From Silene latifolia (Eukaryota > Streptophyta > Magnoliopsida > Caryophyllales > Caryophyllaceae), in NCBI RefSeq assembly GCF_048544455.1, contig NC_133536.1, positions 196,481,325-196,545,324 on the forward strand: a stretch of DNA of 64,000 bases, given 5' to 3'. The position numbers and the translations under genes were made by a program. Below, one piece after another: positions 11,504 to 22,290 of the stretch. The notes beneath the pieces were generated by a model that had not been told where the DNA came from, did not search any database, and saw only the letters and a program-made list of their open reading frames with translations. The stretch's first letter is position 1. Each line of letters starts with the position of its first letter.

Positions 11504-11982
11504 ATGTCGCATCTTCAAATTCACAATGAATCCTCACGATTTGACTCTAAATCTCCAGATCTGACTCATCTTTTCTCCGATATTGAAGATGGTCCTTGCT
11601 TATTCAACATCTATGAACCTCCTTTTGTTGATGTTATGTCGATAGGGAGAAGAGTATTGCACATGTTGAAGGCATGTCAATGAAGATCGTTCCTGATTCG
11701 TATGATGACTATTCATCATCTTCTGAAGTTGTCCCTGAATCTGAGGTTGTTCCTGAATCTGATGTTGAGGTTGTTCCTGAGACATGCATGGAGACTGAAC
11801 CTGAACTTGTTTACCATACGTGCTTGACTGAGCAAGATGCTTTTAACATTTGGTTTAAGGAAGATGTTGAGGAGAGGACTAGGAAGAAATTGGCAATATA
11901 TGAGACACCGGAGTATAAAAGAATGGCTTTATTGGAGATGTGCAATTTTTTACCTGCTATGAAGGTGCTCCTTGAAGAATAA
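11504..11982 (+). pseudogene. Two-part ORF of unknown function inside the mariner element
   Basis: A plus-strand reading frame starts at 11504 (MSHLQIHNESSRFD...) and runs 59 codons; the frame starting at 11674 (or entered near 11655 by a one-base shift) continues to 11982. Joined, the product would be about 160 residues: an acidic, Ser-rich N-terminal region, tandem VVPES/VVPET repeats, then a helical C-terminal part (DAFNIWFKEDVEERTRKK, ALLEMCNFLPAMK). It is preceded by a CT-rich stretch (11310-11440) resembling a plant 5' untranslated region. It runs opposite to the transposase and is not part of it. I recognise no domain. It may be a captured host gene fragment or an accessory element gene. 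Confidence 0.5.
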
Positions 11983-12575
11983 GGGAGGTTAATTTCTTTA
12001 GATCCATAATTTTATTGTTTTTTTTTATGTTTTTGTTGGTTGGGTTCGTAAAAATGGACTAGTGATGATTCTTTATTACAGTTTGGGTATATTTCCTTTG
12101 TTAAAATGGACTAATGCCCAATGATCTGTTATTGAGGGCAAAATCTGACCCTAAATCACTTACTGCATGCATAAAGCCACCATAACTCAAAGTGATGAGG
12201 CTATGCAAGCATTAAGTGATTGGGATCTTGAATTCGTTGAGCTACTGAATTTTAAAGTTGTACGCCAAGTGAATTGCAGTCAAATCTGATGTTCATAATA
12301 TTTGTGTCCCAGTTTACATTTAAACATTGTGCAAAGTTCATAAATAAGCATCAAAATACACAAATTATGAAACATGTTCTTCTGTTGCTTGACTGATCTT
12401 CAAAATATGCTGATCTGCTGATGTTTAGAGTCTGCTTGTATTCTGAGCTTGGTCTTCTTAACTGCAAAACATGTTCTTCTGCTTTTGACAAAATATGGAC
12501 CAATCTGATCTAGCATTTATGTTCATAATATGCTGCATAACTTTTAGCAAAAAATAAATAAACCACAGCATTGCA
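11983..12575. other. Non-coding spacer in mariner element
   Basis: AT-rich DNA between the plus-strand ORF and the end of the transposase; the two genes converge here. No further ORF or motif seen. Confidence 0.6.
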
Positions 12576-14209
12576 TTACTGAACCATCTCAACAGGTTCA
12601 TTGGTTAGAACCTGATCTTCGGTGAGGTCAATATATAATGATCCTGTTGGTTCATTACTGCACCCAGGTGGTTCAGTAATGTTACCAACAAGTTCAGCAT
12701 CTGCAGTAGCATCTGCATTAACATTTGCATTAACATTTGCATCAACTAATGCATTAGCCTGTATCCATGTTTCAACATGTTCATATGTCATATCACTGAA
12801 GAATGCTCCTGTTGGTTCATTACTGGACTCAACAGGTTCAGTAATGTTGCCAACAGGTTCATTTATATCAGCATAATGTGCTTTCACTGCATGAACCAAT
12901 TTTTTTATGCTAGAAGCATCACCCACATTGTTCAAGTATGTTATACACTCTTGCACCAAGTTCAAATCAGCAGTTAGATAGTCAGGCAATAAGCCTGGAG
13001 CTGCTAATTTGGATTTGTGCATGTGTGGTAAGGGGTAATCATTTCCTCCTTTTCTTTTCAAAACCTCTATCATTCATGCTTGTAGTGTTATGAAGACATA
13101 ATTGAGTTTAATTACCTCCAACTTTTCAAAAGCATTATTAACTTCCACAACAAGTTTATCCAACTTGTAAGCATTTTTTCTTTGCTGAAGTGACTGAATA
13201 ACTCTGAAAAAACCCAAATCTAAGACATTCAAATCTGGTGATTTTGGTGGTTGACAACTTAACTCAATATTCCACCCATCCTTGTTTGCTTCAGCTTTGA
13301 AATCTGGATCTGAATTCTTTATGTGTGGACGTGCATTATCTTGTTGTATGATAATATGCTTATTTTCACTTTCGTGCCATTTTGCCTTAATTCTTTGGAA
13401 TAACAATTTTGAGTATCATATCTTTAACAACCTGTTTGTTAATTGATTCTATGCATTTTGTTTCCATTGTACCTGCAACTCTATTCCTAGAATTTCTCTT
13501 AGCTGGTACTTCAACTATGAAGGGCCATATACCTATCTTACCATAAAAAAGAACTTCACCATTTGACCCATATCTTGGTCTGGCAACAGCACACATAAAC
13601 ATTACTTTTCCTATAAATTTTTTGGACTGAACACTTCTATATGTTTTTTTTTTCTGATTTAGATAAGTAGAACCTTCTACTAGGCTGAGTTAAGTAAAAC
13701 CATTTTTCATCCATGTGAATAACAATACTTTGATCATTGAATTTCACTTGCTTACATACCTCATCATAATGTAGCTGTCCAAGAGAGAAAAACAATCTCT
13801 CAAGTTTGTTTTTGTCATTCAACTGAGGTTTGATTGCATTTGTGTGAGAAAGTATTGTCTTATCTGTTACCCATCTTGATATTACTGACTGGCTAGTCCC
13901 ATAAGCTTCAGCAGTACTATGTTGAGTGGTCCTTTCTGAAAGGGGGATTTTGTTGAACTTCTCAACATTAAAAACCTGCCTTGTATGACATTTTTTGCCT
14001 TTCAATTTGCTGTTAACATTTACTGCTTGGCCTGCATCCAACTGCTTCTTTGTTTCATTCCAGATCCTTGTGATACTCTTCCTACAAACACTGAACTGGT
14101 CTGCAACCTCTAGCATTATACCCCTTTGGATCTTTCCATTATTGCTTCTTAACAATAAAATTTGAGAAATCTTACTTCTTTCTAAGTTTGTCAAGTTTTT
14201 AGTCTTCAT
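12576..14209 (-). pseudogene. Mariner transposase, DD39D type, inactivated
   Basis: Cut-and-paste transposase of plant mariner-like elements. From the start at 14209: helix-turn-helix DNA-binding region (LTNLERSKISQILLL..., SVCRKSITRIWNETK), then the catalytic core with the first Asp in VIHMDEKWFYL, the second in IIIQQDNARPH and the third in SPDLNVLDLGFF. Thirty-nine residues lie between the second and third Asp, the plant DD39D spacing. Three lesions: an extra base in the A10 run near 13635-13645, a frameshift near 13395-13405, and an in-frame TGA at 13074-13076 replacing a Cys codon within FITLQ..MIEVLKRKGGN. The C-terminal tail has repeated EPVGNITEP / SNEPTG units, which are not usual for the family. 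Unusable as an enzyme but clearly assignable. Confidence 0.92.
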
Positions 14210-14930
14210 TTATTGCTGTTTGTGAGAAATAAATGTGGATGAATCATATTTTTTGGCTGTTTTATGTGGATTTATTATTGTAGGAAAGTGTTTTTTTGGT
14301 TGTTTGTGTATAAATGATCACTTTAGTTGCCACTATTCTATTTATAGCTAACTTGAACTTTGCACAAGTTTAAATTTGGTGAAAAATTTGGGCGCAAATT
14401 TTAGAGCCATTTTCATTTTGGCTCCTTAAATGAATTTGGTGCCAAATTTGAATGAATAATGCACTTGGTGTCCTTTAGTTTGACAATTTGCTTATTCAAT
14501 ATGGACTTCCAGAATGAGAATGAAGGTATAAGAAGATCCTTACTGAAATCTGAAGTCCAAATCCAACAACAATATTTTGTCAATTTTTTTTTTTAGCAAA
14601 CTTGTTTTATTAATTTTAGAATTCAATTACTGTGTAATTTTCTTATGAAGTGTAAATTTTTAATGTCAGATGTAGAACTCCAAAAAATTATCAAGTACTG
14701 TAATCATATGTAGAACAAAAAACTGGTAATGTACTGTATTTGTACTCTTTTTTAATCAAGTACTCCAATGGGAAATTATCAATGTAATCTCAAGTCTTAA
14801 TCTTTTGGAGGGAAAGCTTAGCATAAGCATGTCTACTTAAATTTCCTTAATCTTACTTTCCTCTCTCCATTCACCTTGGTCCACCATGTCCTTTATTCAT
14901 TTTTTAATCCCTCCCTTAATTCTTGTGCAC
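14210..14930. other. Non-coding 5' region of mariner transposase
   Basis: Between the transposase start and the right inverted repeat. It presumably held the transposase promoter on the minus strand; no clear TATA box can be singled out in this AT-rich DNA. Confidence 0.5.
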
Positions 14931-14966
14931 AAAATGAAAGGGACAAATTGAGTGAATAAGAGGGAG
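14931..14966. repeat. Right terminal inverted repeat of mariner element
   Basis: Ends ...GAGTGAATAAGAGGGAG before TA at 14967; its complement aligns with the left terminus. Confidence 0.9.
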
Positions 14967-14973
14967 TATATTT

Positions 14974-15262
14974 TATTAGGATCGGAAGGTAGTAAAAATA
15001 TTGATTATAGTGGCTGAAATTTTATAGAGAGAAATAGAGTAGGAGATGTAGAAGAGAAGACTATATTTTGTATTACTCAACTCATATTTTACATCAACCA
15101 TTACATGGGTATTTATACTAGACATAAGAAAATTCTAGAATGACTTTTCATGATCCAAATCCTTATCATTAACAGATACATGTACTACTTTATTCATGAA
15201 CTTAGACTATTCAATGAACCAACCAAGACCTTTGATATACTATGAATGCACATTAGTCAACA
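14974..15262 (-). repeat. 3' LTR of copia element C
   Basis: 289 bp. Starts TATTAGGATCGG (TG mutated to TA) and ends ...AGTCAACA on the plus strand. The adjoining TACTCCCCCTT (15263-15273) is the polypurine tract read on the minus strand. Confidence 0.92.
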
Positions 15263-15273
15263 TACTCCCCCTT
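15263..15273 (-). other. Polypurine tract of element C
   Basis: On the minus strand AAGGGGGAGTA, directly before the 3' LTR and overlapping the end of the pol stop codon. Confidence 0.85.
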
Positions 15274-16129
15274 AATGTGCTGCCACAACTCCAAGAAGCT
15301 CCCTCAACTTTTGGAACTTTTCCCTTGGAAGTGCCTTCGTAAAAGTGTCCGCCACTTGCTCCTCACTTTAGCAATAATTGAGCTCGATCTCACCTTCTTC
15401 AATAGCTTCACGAATGAAATGATGTTTGATCGCAATATGACGACTGCGACTATGATAAACTGGATTCTTTGCCATTGCAATTGCGGATTTGTTGTCACAA
15501 AAAATTGTAGTAGCATCCTTTTGAGCCTCACCAATATCTTCCAAAATTCTTTGCAGCCATATAGCTTGAGATGTAGCTATTGCAGCTGAAACGTACTCAG
15601 CTTCGGCAGATGATTGAGCCACAGATTTTTGTTTCTTTGATGACCAAGAAAACATGCCCGAACCAAGAGAAAATGCATAGCCGGAGGTGCTCTTCATATC
15701 ATCAACACAACCTCCCCAATCGCTATCACAATAACCAAATAACTTGATTCTTGGACTCTTATCATACTTGATGCCAAAATTTGTAGTGCCTCGGATATAC
15801 CTCAACAATCTCTTTGCCGCTTCAAAATGATTTTGACTTGGATCTTGCATAAATCTTGACAACAAACTTGCACCATACAATATATCTGGCCGTGTAGCCG
15901 TGAGATACAACAAGTTTCCAACCAAACTCCGATAGAGAGAGGCATCAACCTTTTTCCCACCATCATCTTTCATTAACTTCTCACTCACAATGAGAGGTGT
16001 TGTAGTAGGATTGCAATCAAGCATCCCAAACTTTGCCAAAATATTTTCAGCATACTTATTTTGACAAATAAACACACCATCTTCATTTTGAGAAATCTCC
16101 ATACTAAGAAAATGATGTAGCAAGCTCAT
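15272..16129 (-). pseudogene. pol: RNase H and C-terminal reverse transcriptase part, element C pol
   Basis: Frame 16129-15368 begins MSLLHHFLSMEISQ (the family's DLGxLxYFLGMEI segment) and continues through the RT connection (SLVGNLLYLTATRPDILYG, AAKRLLRYIRGT) into copia RNase H: GYCDSDWGGCVDDMKSTSGY, AQSSAEAEYVS and FCDNKSAIAMAKNPVYHSRS. A stop at 15368 is followed, in frame, by the usual tail (VADTFTKALP) down to the real stop TAA at 15272. RNase H residues look intact. It would remove RNA from RNA:DNA hybrids during reverse transcription. Confidence 0.9.
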
Positions 16130-16748
16130 ATCTTCATCTCATATCTCTTCATCATATCCTTCTTGAACTCAAGAATCATCTTTTCATTGTTTCCGGTATA
16201 AAGCAAATTATCCACATAAAGAGCAACAATGAGAATAGATTTACCTTCAACCTTCACAAATAATGTTGGCTCACTTTTTCTCTTCTCGAATCCCGTTTGA
16301 GCAAAATAATTCAATGTTGCTATACCAAGCACGAGGTGCTTGCTTCAACCCATAAAATGCCTTCTTCAACTTGTACACTTTTCTCTCTTCCCCCTTTTGT
16401 AAGAAACCTTGTGGCTGCTCCACGTAGATCTCTTCCTCCAATTCTCCATTTAAAAACGCAGATTTTACATCCAATTGATAAAGCTTCCATGATTTTTTTG
16501 GCTGCTATGGAAATGAGTGCTCGAATAGTATCAAACCTATCAACTGGTGCAAAAGTTTCACTAAAATCAACTCCGGGCTGTTGTGTATAGCCTTTAGCCA
16601 CCAACCCTGCCTTTTTTCTCTTAACAGAACCATCCGGATTCAACTTCACTTTGTATACCCATTTGACACCAATGATTTCCTTGTCACTTGGCTTCTCAAC
16701 TAGCTCCCAAGTCTTATTCTTCTCAATGGCAAGAATCTCTTCTTCCAT
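16126..16748 (-). pseudogene. pol: Reverse transcriptase, element C pol, frameshifted
   Basis: Three overlapping frames give one RT. 16748 on: MEEEILAIEKNKTWELV, GVKWVYKVKLNPDGS, AGLVAKGYTQQPGVDF, ETFAPV. 16474 on: MDVKSAFLNGELEEEIYVEQ and LKKAFYGLKQAPRAWY. 16332 on: LYVDNLLYTGNNE. The catalytic YVDD has become YVDN, so even without the two frameshifts (near 16480 and 16320) and the stop at 16126 the enzyme would lack a metal-binding Asp. Confidence 0.9.
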
Positions 16749-16831
16749 TGCTTTTTTTCAATCTTCTTCCTTGAAAGCTTCTTCAAAATTTTCTGTTCTA
16801 AGACACAAAAATTGCATCTAGCGTACATATC

Positions 16832-18272
16832 TTACAAATTTGCCCTTGTTCCCGCTGAACATGGAGAAGATGACCTTGAACTTGAATTTGTACTTGTCGA
16901 AGAACTACTTGGTGAATTTAGAGGACTATCTATTGGACTCCCATTTGGAGTTGAATGATCTTCTTCTTCATCATTTTCCTCTTCCTCTTCTTCAACATCC
17001 GATTCATCATTATCTTGAAGAACTTCACCATTTGCAATACCCTTCTTCTTCCAATCCCAAGAAGCATTTTTATCGAACAACACATCTCTGCAGATCAAAA
17101 CTTTGTTGTCCTTCAAGCTCCAAACTCGGTACCCTTTCGACATTGAACTGTATCCAATAAAGTTACTTTTTTCACTTGCTTCATCCAACTCTGTTCTATT
17201 TTCTTTCGGAACTTGAGAGTAAGAAATGCATCCAAACACCTTCAAGTGTCTCAAAGATGGCTTTCTTCCACTCCATGCTTCAAATGGTGTTTTGTTGCAT
17301 AAGGCCTTTGTTGGACTTCTATTGATCAAGTATACGACCGTATTTACAGCCTCACCCCAAAAAATCTTTGGCAATCTTTTCGCATGAAGCATAGACTTGC
17401 CCATTTCTTCCACGGTTTGATTCTTTCGTTCACTTACCCCATTTTGTTGCGGCGTATAACGAACAGTGAGTTGCCTATCAATGCCTTCATCCTCACAAAA
17501 ATTATCAAACTCCTTGTTATTATATTCCTTCCCTCTATCACTTCTAAGAAATTTAATAACATGGCCACTTTGTTTTTCAACAAGAGCCTTAAACTTATTA
17601 AAAATGGAAAACACCTCAGATTTTTGTTTCATGAAATATACCCAAGTCATGCGAGTATAGTCATCAATAAAGAGAATGAAGTACCTATTGTTGGGATGAG
17701 TCGGATTCTCCATTGGACCACACACATCCCGTATGAATCAACTCCAATTTCTCCTTTGCACGCCAAGCTCCACCCTTCGGAAAAGATTCACAATGATGCT
17801 TCCCAAGTGCACATCCTTCATAAAATTTATGAACCTCTTCAATCTTCGGAAGACCTTGAACCATGTTCTTTTGTTGAAGCATCTTGAGACTATGGAAATT
17901 CAAATGCCCAAGTCTCTTATGCCACAACCACGAATCTTCAAGAACATGAGCTTTTAAGGCTACATTTTCACCATATTTGAAGATAAGCGGAAAACTTCGA
18001 TTTCTCTCCATTTTGATACTAGCAACCAGCTATTGTGTATCATTTTTATCATAAATCTTGCAATAATTATCCATAAAAATCACCACATATCCATTCTCCA
18101 CAAGTTGTCCCACACTCAACAAATTTTGGTCCAACTCCGGGACAAGCAAAACATTATGAATATACTTGGAACCCTTCTTTATTTGCACACAAATCGTACC
18201 TTTTCCTTGCGCCTTTGCCATAGCTCCATTTCTCATCTTTACTTGTGAATTTATGGAAGTATCCATAGCCAC
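16832..18272 (-). pseudogene. pol: Protease end, pre-integrase and integrase, element C pol
   Basis: 18272-18030 carries the segment after the protease (NVLLVPELDQNLLSVGQL). 18011-17685 has the GAG-pre-integrase zinc finger (LWHKRLGHLNFHSLKML ... CALGK). 17725-16832 is the integrase core with FIDDYTR, FLRSDRGKEY and PQQNGVSERKN (the D, D, 35, E triad), followed by a GKEY-type C-terminal domain (FGCISYSQVP, NFIGYS) and a long acidic then Ser-rich tail. Breaks near 18260, 18015 and 17715 separate the frames. Integrase would insert the cDNA and make the 5-bp target duplication. Confidence 0.9.
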
Positions 18273-19379
18273 AAAATTGATTTATCTCCCGTCATGTGAT
18301 TGCTACAACCGTTATCCAAGTACCACACATCATTCTTGTACTCTGTCGCACTTTGACAAGCATAAAACATATTTCCTTCACTTTCTTTTTCCTCCATAAA
18401 ATTTGCCGTTTGTTGCAGATTTTTCACTCTACATTCCTTCTCCTTGTGCCAAAATTTTTGACAACGATAACACTTTGGCTTCCCTTTGAACCAACAATCT
18501 TCAACACTATGACCACTTTTTCCACAAATCTTACAAGCTTGAGGATTTTGTGAATTTCCTCTTCGCTCATAATATTGTCTACCACCTTCAAAATTATTTC
18601 TTCCTCCACCACTACAGCCTCTACCACGACCTCTACCTTGACCGCCACCATTTCTACCACCTCTAAATGACTCTCCCCTTTTTTTATCACTACTTTCACC
18701 ATTTTTCTCAAACTCTTTCGACCCAATACTGAGCTTAGATTGGAAAGCACTCTCAATTGATTTTTCAGAGTGTCTTTCTAACCTTTTCTCATGAGCCTTT
18801 AATGAACCCATCAACTCTTGAACAGTTAAAGAAGCAATATCTTTAGTTTCCTCAATAATAGACACCATATAATCATATTTAGGAGGCAAACTAGCAAGAA
18901 TTTTTTCAACAACTCTACTATCTTCAACTACTTCACCAAGCCCTCTCATTTGATTAATAATATCCATCACTCTAGTATAATAATCTTTAATACTTTCAGA
19001 TTCTTTTATTTTCAAATTCTCCAACTCTCTCCTAAAAGTTTGAAGATTGACATTTTTTACCTTTAAATCGCCTTGGAACTCCTTTTGAAGAATCTCCCAA
19101 GCTACTTTAGAGATAGTTGTTCTCATAATTTTTGAAAACAACTCCGTTGAAACACATTGTTAGAGAAGTGAAAGAGCCTTCGCATCCTTCTTTTATCCTC
19201 CTTCAATTTCTTCTTTCCCGCATCATTCAAAGCCGCTATGTCTTCGGGTCTTCAAACCCATCTTCAACGTACTCCCACAAATATTTGGAAATAAAGATTG
19301 TTCTCATTTTCATGACCCAATGGTCATAATTCTCACCGGCAAATATTAGAATAGGGGATGAATCACTCGAGTTCGCCAT
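18251..19379 (-). pseudogene. gag: Gag and protease start, element C
   Basis: The native start is the ATG at 19379 (MANSSDSSPILIFAGENYDHW), typical of copia gag. The first ~50 codons are separated by stops or frameshifts (near 19250) from the open part 19141-18251. That part holds the UBN2 capsid (AWEILQKEFQGDLKV), a Gly/Arg-rich linker (GGRNGGGQGRGRGRG), two CCHC-like knuckles (CKICGKSGHSVEDC, CYRCQKFWHKEKEC) and the protease motif YLDNGCSNHMTG. The protease has Asn where Asp-Ser-Gly is expected (DNG for DSG). Confidence 0.9.
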
Positions 19380-19420
19380 ATTGACAAACTATATTTCTTG
19401 AACTACCTTCAGAAAACCTA

Positions 19421-19432
19421 GCTCTGATACCA
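19421..19432 (-). other. Primer-binding site of element C
   Basis: On the minus strand TGGTATCAGAGC, two bases after the 5' LTR end; primed by initiator-Met tRNA. Confidence 0.9.
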
Positions 19433-19434
19433 CT

Positions 19435-19702
19435 TGTTAGGATCGGAAGGTAGTAAAAATATTCATTATAGTGGCTGGAATTTTATAGAGAGAAATGGAG
19501 TATGAGATGTAGAAGAGAATACTATATTTTATATTACTCAACTCATATTTTGCATCAACCATTACATGCGTATTTATACTAGACATAAGAAAATTCTAGA
19601 ATGACTTTTCATGATTCCAATCCTTATCATTAAGAGATACATGTACTACTTTATTCATTAACTTAGACTATTCAATGAACCAACCAAGACCTTTGATATA
19701 CT
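19435..19702 (-). repeat. 5' LTR of element C, first 268 bp in plus order
   Basis: TGTTAGGATCGG... matches 14974-15241 closely, then breaks off at ATACT, where element E begins. The missing 21 bp are at 40515-40535. Confidence 0.93.
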
Positions 19703-20284
19703 TGTGGATACCTCATTTCTGCACCTCCCGCAAACCACCCGGTGCTGATTGGGCCGTATGTTTGGTACACGGAACGATTTATGACATTTCATAAGTTTAT
19801 CGTCAAGTGATAGCTCAAATACTTGTGTCTACCCCTTGGTTATCACCTAGGTATCATTACGGTCGTTTTGACAGTAATTAGAGTACATTTGGAGTCCGGT
19901 GCAAAAACCGTCTTCATTTCCTAAAACCGTCAAATCTCGAGTCAAAGGCAATGTGCTTGTCTACCTAAGGTTAGGATGTCATAAAATGTTAAGATTATAT
20001 CTCATTTTGTGTCTCATGTCACTTCTTTGGGCTAAACTCAAAGTTTACATTACAAAATGTGTATTTCATTTAGCTAAAATGATAATCCGACCTTTAGTCC
20101 CGTTTTACGAGGTGATAACGACTTTTTTGGGCCAGGCCTCTTTAACATAAAGTTCTAGGTCTTTCTTTTAGCTTTCAAACGCGACCGAAATCACCTTAAT
20201 CAGAGTCTTGTAGAGAAAGTTCTGCCTAAAATACGATAGGCTGTCAAACGTGTTTTCTCGCGCAGAAGGAAACTACCCGAGAAA

Positions 20285-20334
20285 GGACACAACAAGTGTT
20301 GCGCCTTTTGAAGGATCGCAGCACCTGCTGCGTC
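20285..20334. repeat. Palindrome pair, element E left LTR
   Basis: Two near-palindromes of the GCGCAGCAnnTGCTGCGC type, about 30 bp apart, upstream of the TATA-like box. The second (around 20317-20332) is cleanest; the first is degenerate. Confidence 0.75.
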
Positions 20335-20445
20335 TTTTGTCAAGGTTTTCTTTTTGTCCAAGTTTCCGTGTTTTAACCTAAGTTGGTTATTTCCGGATTT
20401 TTCCTTCCGTATCTTATTCTTACCATAATTCCTCCGTGTGATTAG

Positions 20446-20453
20446 CATAAATA
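20446..20453 (+). promoter_or_regulatory. TATA-like box, element E left LTR
   Basis: CATAAATA within GTGATTAGCATAAATAGGG; the same place in other copies reads TATAAATA (26560, 27020, 29987). Likely U3 promoter of E. Confidence 0.65.
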
Positions 20454-21442
20454 GGGACCTTCGTTCCTTATATTTCTCACGCGAGTGTCCGCCCTTCTCT
20501 TCTCCCTTTGCATTCTAGGACCGTGCTCTTTGCTTATTGGCGTCTACGTGCTTGAACTTTTGACCACGTAAGCTCGGATCCTTCTGAGTACCAGCCTCGT
20601 TTTGCATGACCGACCAATTTGACCAATTCCACTCAATCAACTTAGTTTAATTCCTCTTACGAGGGCACTTTCATCATACAAGCAATCACTAATCGTTAAC
20701 TTAGTCAATCTCATATCGTCAAACATGTAAGTCTGAGGGTGTAAATCCCATGTTTTATTGTATTTTCTTATTGTATAAATTATTGTAAGATTTACGTCAA
20801 AAACATGTTTAAAACCGATTTATAAAACCCTTTTATCAAACCATTTTTACGGATTAACAGAAGACATACGTCGAGAAGAAACGCAGCATCTGTTGTACCT
20901 CTTCATGAGGCTGTCGCAGTTTCTGCTTTTCTTCTTCTTTCTTTCTTCGTTGATTCGTCTTTTTGTTCTGTTTTCTTTTTTTTTTCTTCATTGTTCATTC
21001 GTATAATAATTTTAATGCATATTTTATAATTTATCACTTTTAATTTCCGACTTAAATCCCAAGTAATCAATATTTGCGGGTTTTCGTCATTAAAATCAAA
21101 CCCGGATTTTAGAGATTAGATTCGTTCATATCAAGTCTCTGGAATTCGCCTTTTGTATATTTTTCATCTGTTTGTCATCATCTTTATCAGTAGTTTAACA
21201 TATTTTAAAACCTAATTAAATCGTATTAATAAACCTAATTAGATAATTCATTTGTAATTCGTAATTAATTCATTTTAGCTAATTTGAGTCCTTTTTTTAT
21301 TGCTTTTATGACCAACTTGCATGTAAATAATCTGTTAAATCACTTCTATCCGAGTCAAATATCAATAATCGATCATTAAAACATCAATGAACATTAACGA
21401 TATGCAGTTCCGGCTTCACAGTCAGAACTCAACTCAGGAACA

Positions 21443-21500
21443 GACGCAGTGACCACTGCGCCTCTTCCAAGGGACGCAGCTCTGCTGCGCCAGTTCCGCG
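21443..21500. repeat. Palindrome pair, third cluster, element E left LTR
   Basis: GACGCAGTGACCACTGCGCC and GACGCAGCTCTGCTGCGCC separated by a CTCTTCCAAGG spacer. The same pair recurs at 28092-28145 and 39746-39800. Confidence 0.8.
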
Positions 21501-22227
21501 GTAAATTCTGCCTCTGAACTTCCGTTCTTGCTTTGACCTAGTTTGTTAGTTTACGTATTAATCGACTATTAATCGTAATATCACCATTAATCTGTTCTTT
21601 TTCTAACCTTATTTATTTTCCTTTTCTTTTCTCAAATTATCCGTTTTAAATGTATTTTCGACGTAAATCATTGAACCATTGTAATTATTGTAATTTTAAT
21701 TATCGTATTTTATTGTATCTCTTTATTATTGTTTGTATGCTTTCACATGTAATCAAACCTAAATTACAACTTGACATTAATGAGTGCTAAATTACGTGTT
21801 CACCGACATAGTTAATTCTTACATGCTAGGATTAAAACGTTGTTTGTTGCAGTGCATGCATATAATCGACAACATATTGACTATAGATGATTTTCCCTAA
21901 TCATTAGTAGAGACCGCTATCGAGGCGGGCGGGATTAGGTGTTCGATCAAAAGAGCTTTCTAATACGTACCCTCACCCCTTACTCCATAGCTCTGTGAAC
22001 ATCCGTGTTCATTGGCATCCACGAGAGTCATTCTAGACATAGAATTCTAAGGGTAACGAGTTCTTGGTGTCTATGTCATTAATTTGTGTCTTGACATGAC
22101 GCGAAGTATTCGAACGGTTTCCAATTTTCCACAATAAATTGGTGGCAACTCCACAAATGCAAACGCTTGTTTTCCCAAGCGCCCCCGTGGCCCCCCCCCC
22201 TCCCCCCCCCGTGCCCACAGTTTGACG

Positions 22228-22290
22228 TGATCAAATACAAAGGCTCAATCAAGAGAAATGACCAAGATCAATATCCGAGGCTGTAGTTAT
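22228..22290 (+). repeat. 63-bp direct repeat, first copy (second at 22617-22679)
   Basis: TGATCAAATACAAAGGCTCA... through GTAGTTAT occurs twice, 389 bp apart, with few changes. No function apparent. Confidence 0.85.

Larger units (their letters stand above)
11015..14966 (-). mobile_element. Mariner-like (Stowaway-related) transposon with transposase relic
   Basis: A 3952-bp element with terminal inverted repeats CTCCCTCCTATTCACTCA... (left) and the complement of CTCCCTCTTATTCACTCA... (right), flanked by TA at 11013-11014 and 14967-14968. It carries a broken DD39D transposase on the minus strand and an unrelated two-part ORF on the plus strand. The termini match the consensus of plant Stowaway MITEs, so a relative could have mobilised such MITEs. 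It sits in the gag of element D. Confidence 0.9.
19703..22219 (+). repeat. Left LTR of element E
   Basis: 2517 bp, no gene. A TATA-like CATAAATA is 743 bp from its start. Three clusters of GCAGCA..TGCTGC palindromes lie at 20285-20334, 20881-20919 and 21443-21500. A C-rich tract precedes the end (22189-22210). Confidence 0.9.

Noticed and set aside
22189..22210. C-rich run as a possible i-motif or G-quadruplex site
   Set aside because: Homopolymer-like tract at an LTR end, variable between copies (shorter at 28831 and 40488); could also be sequencing error.
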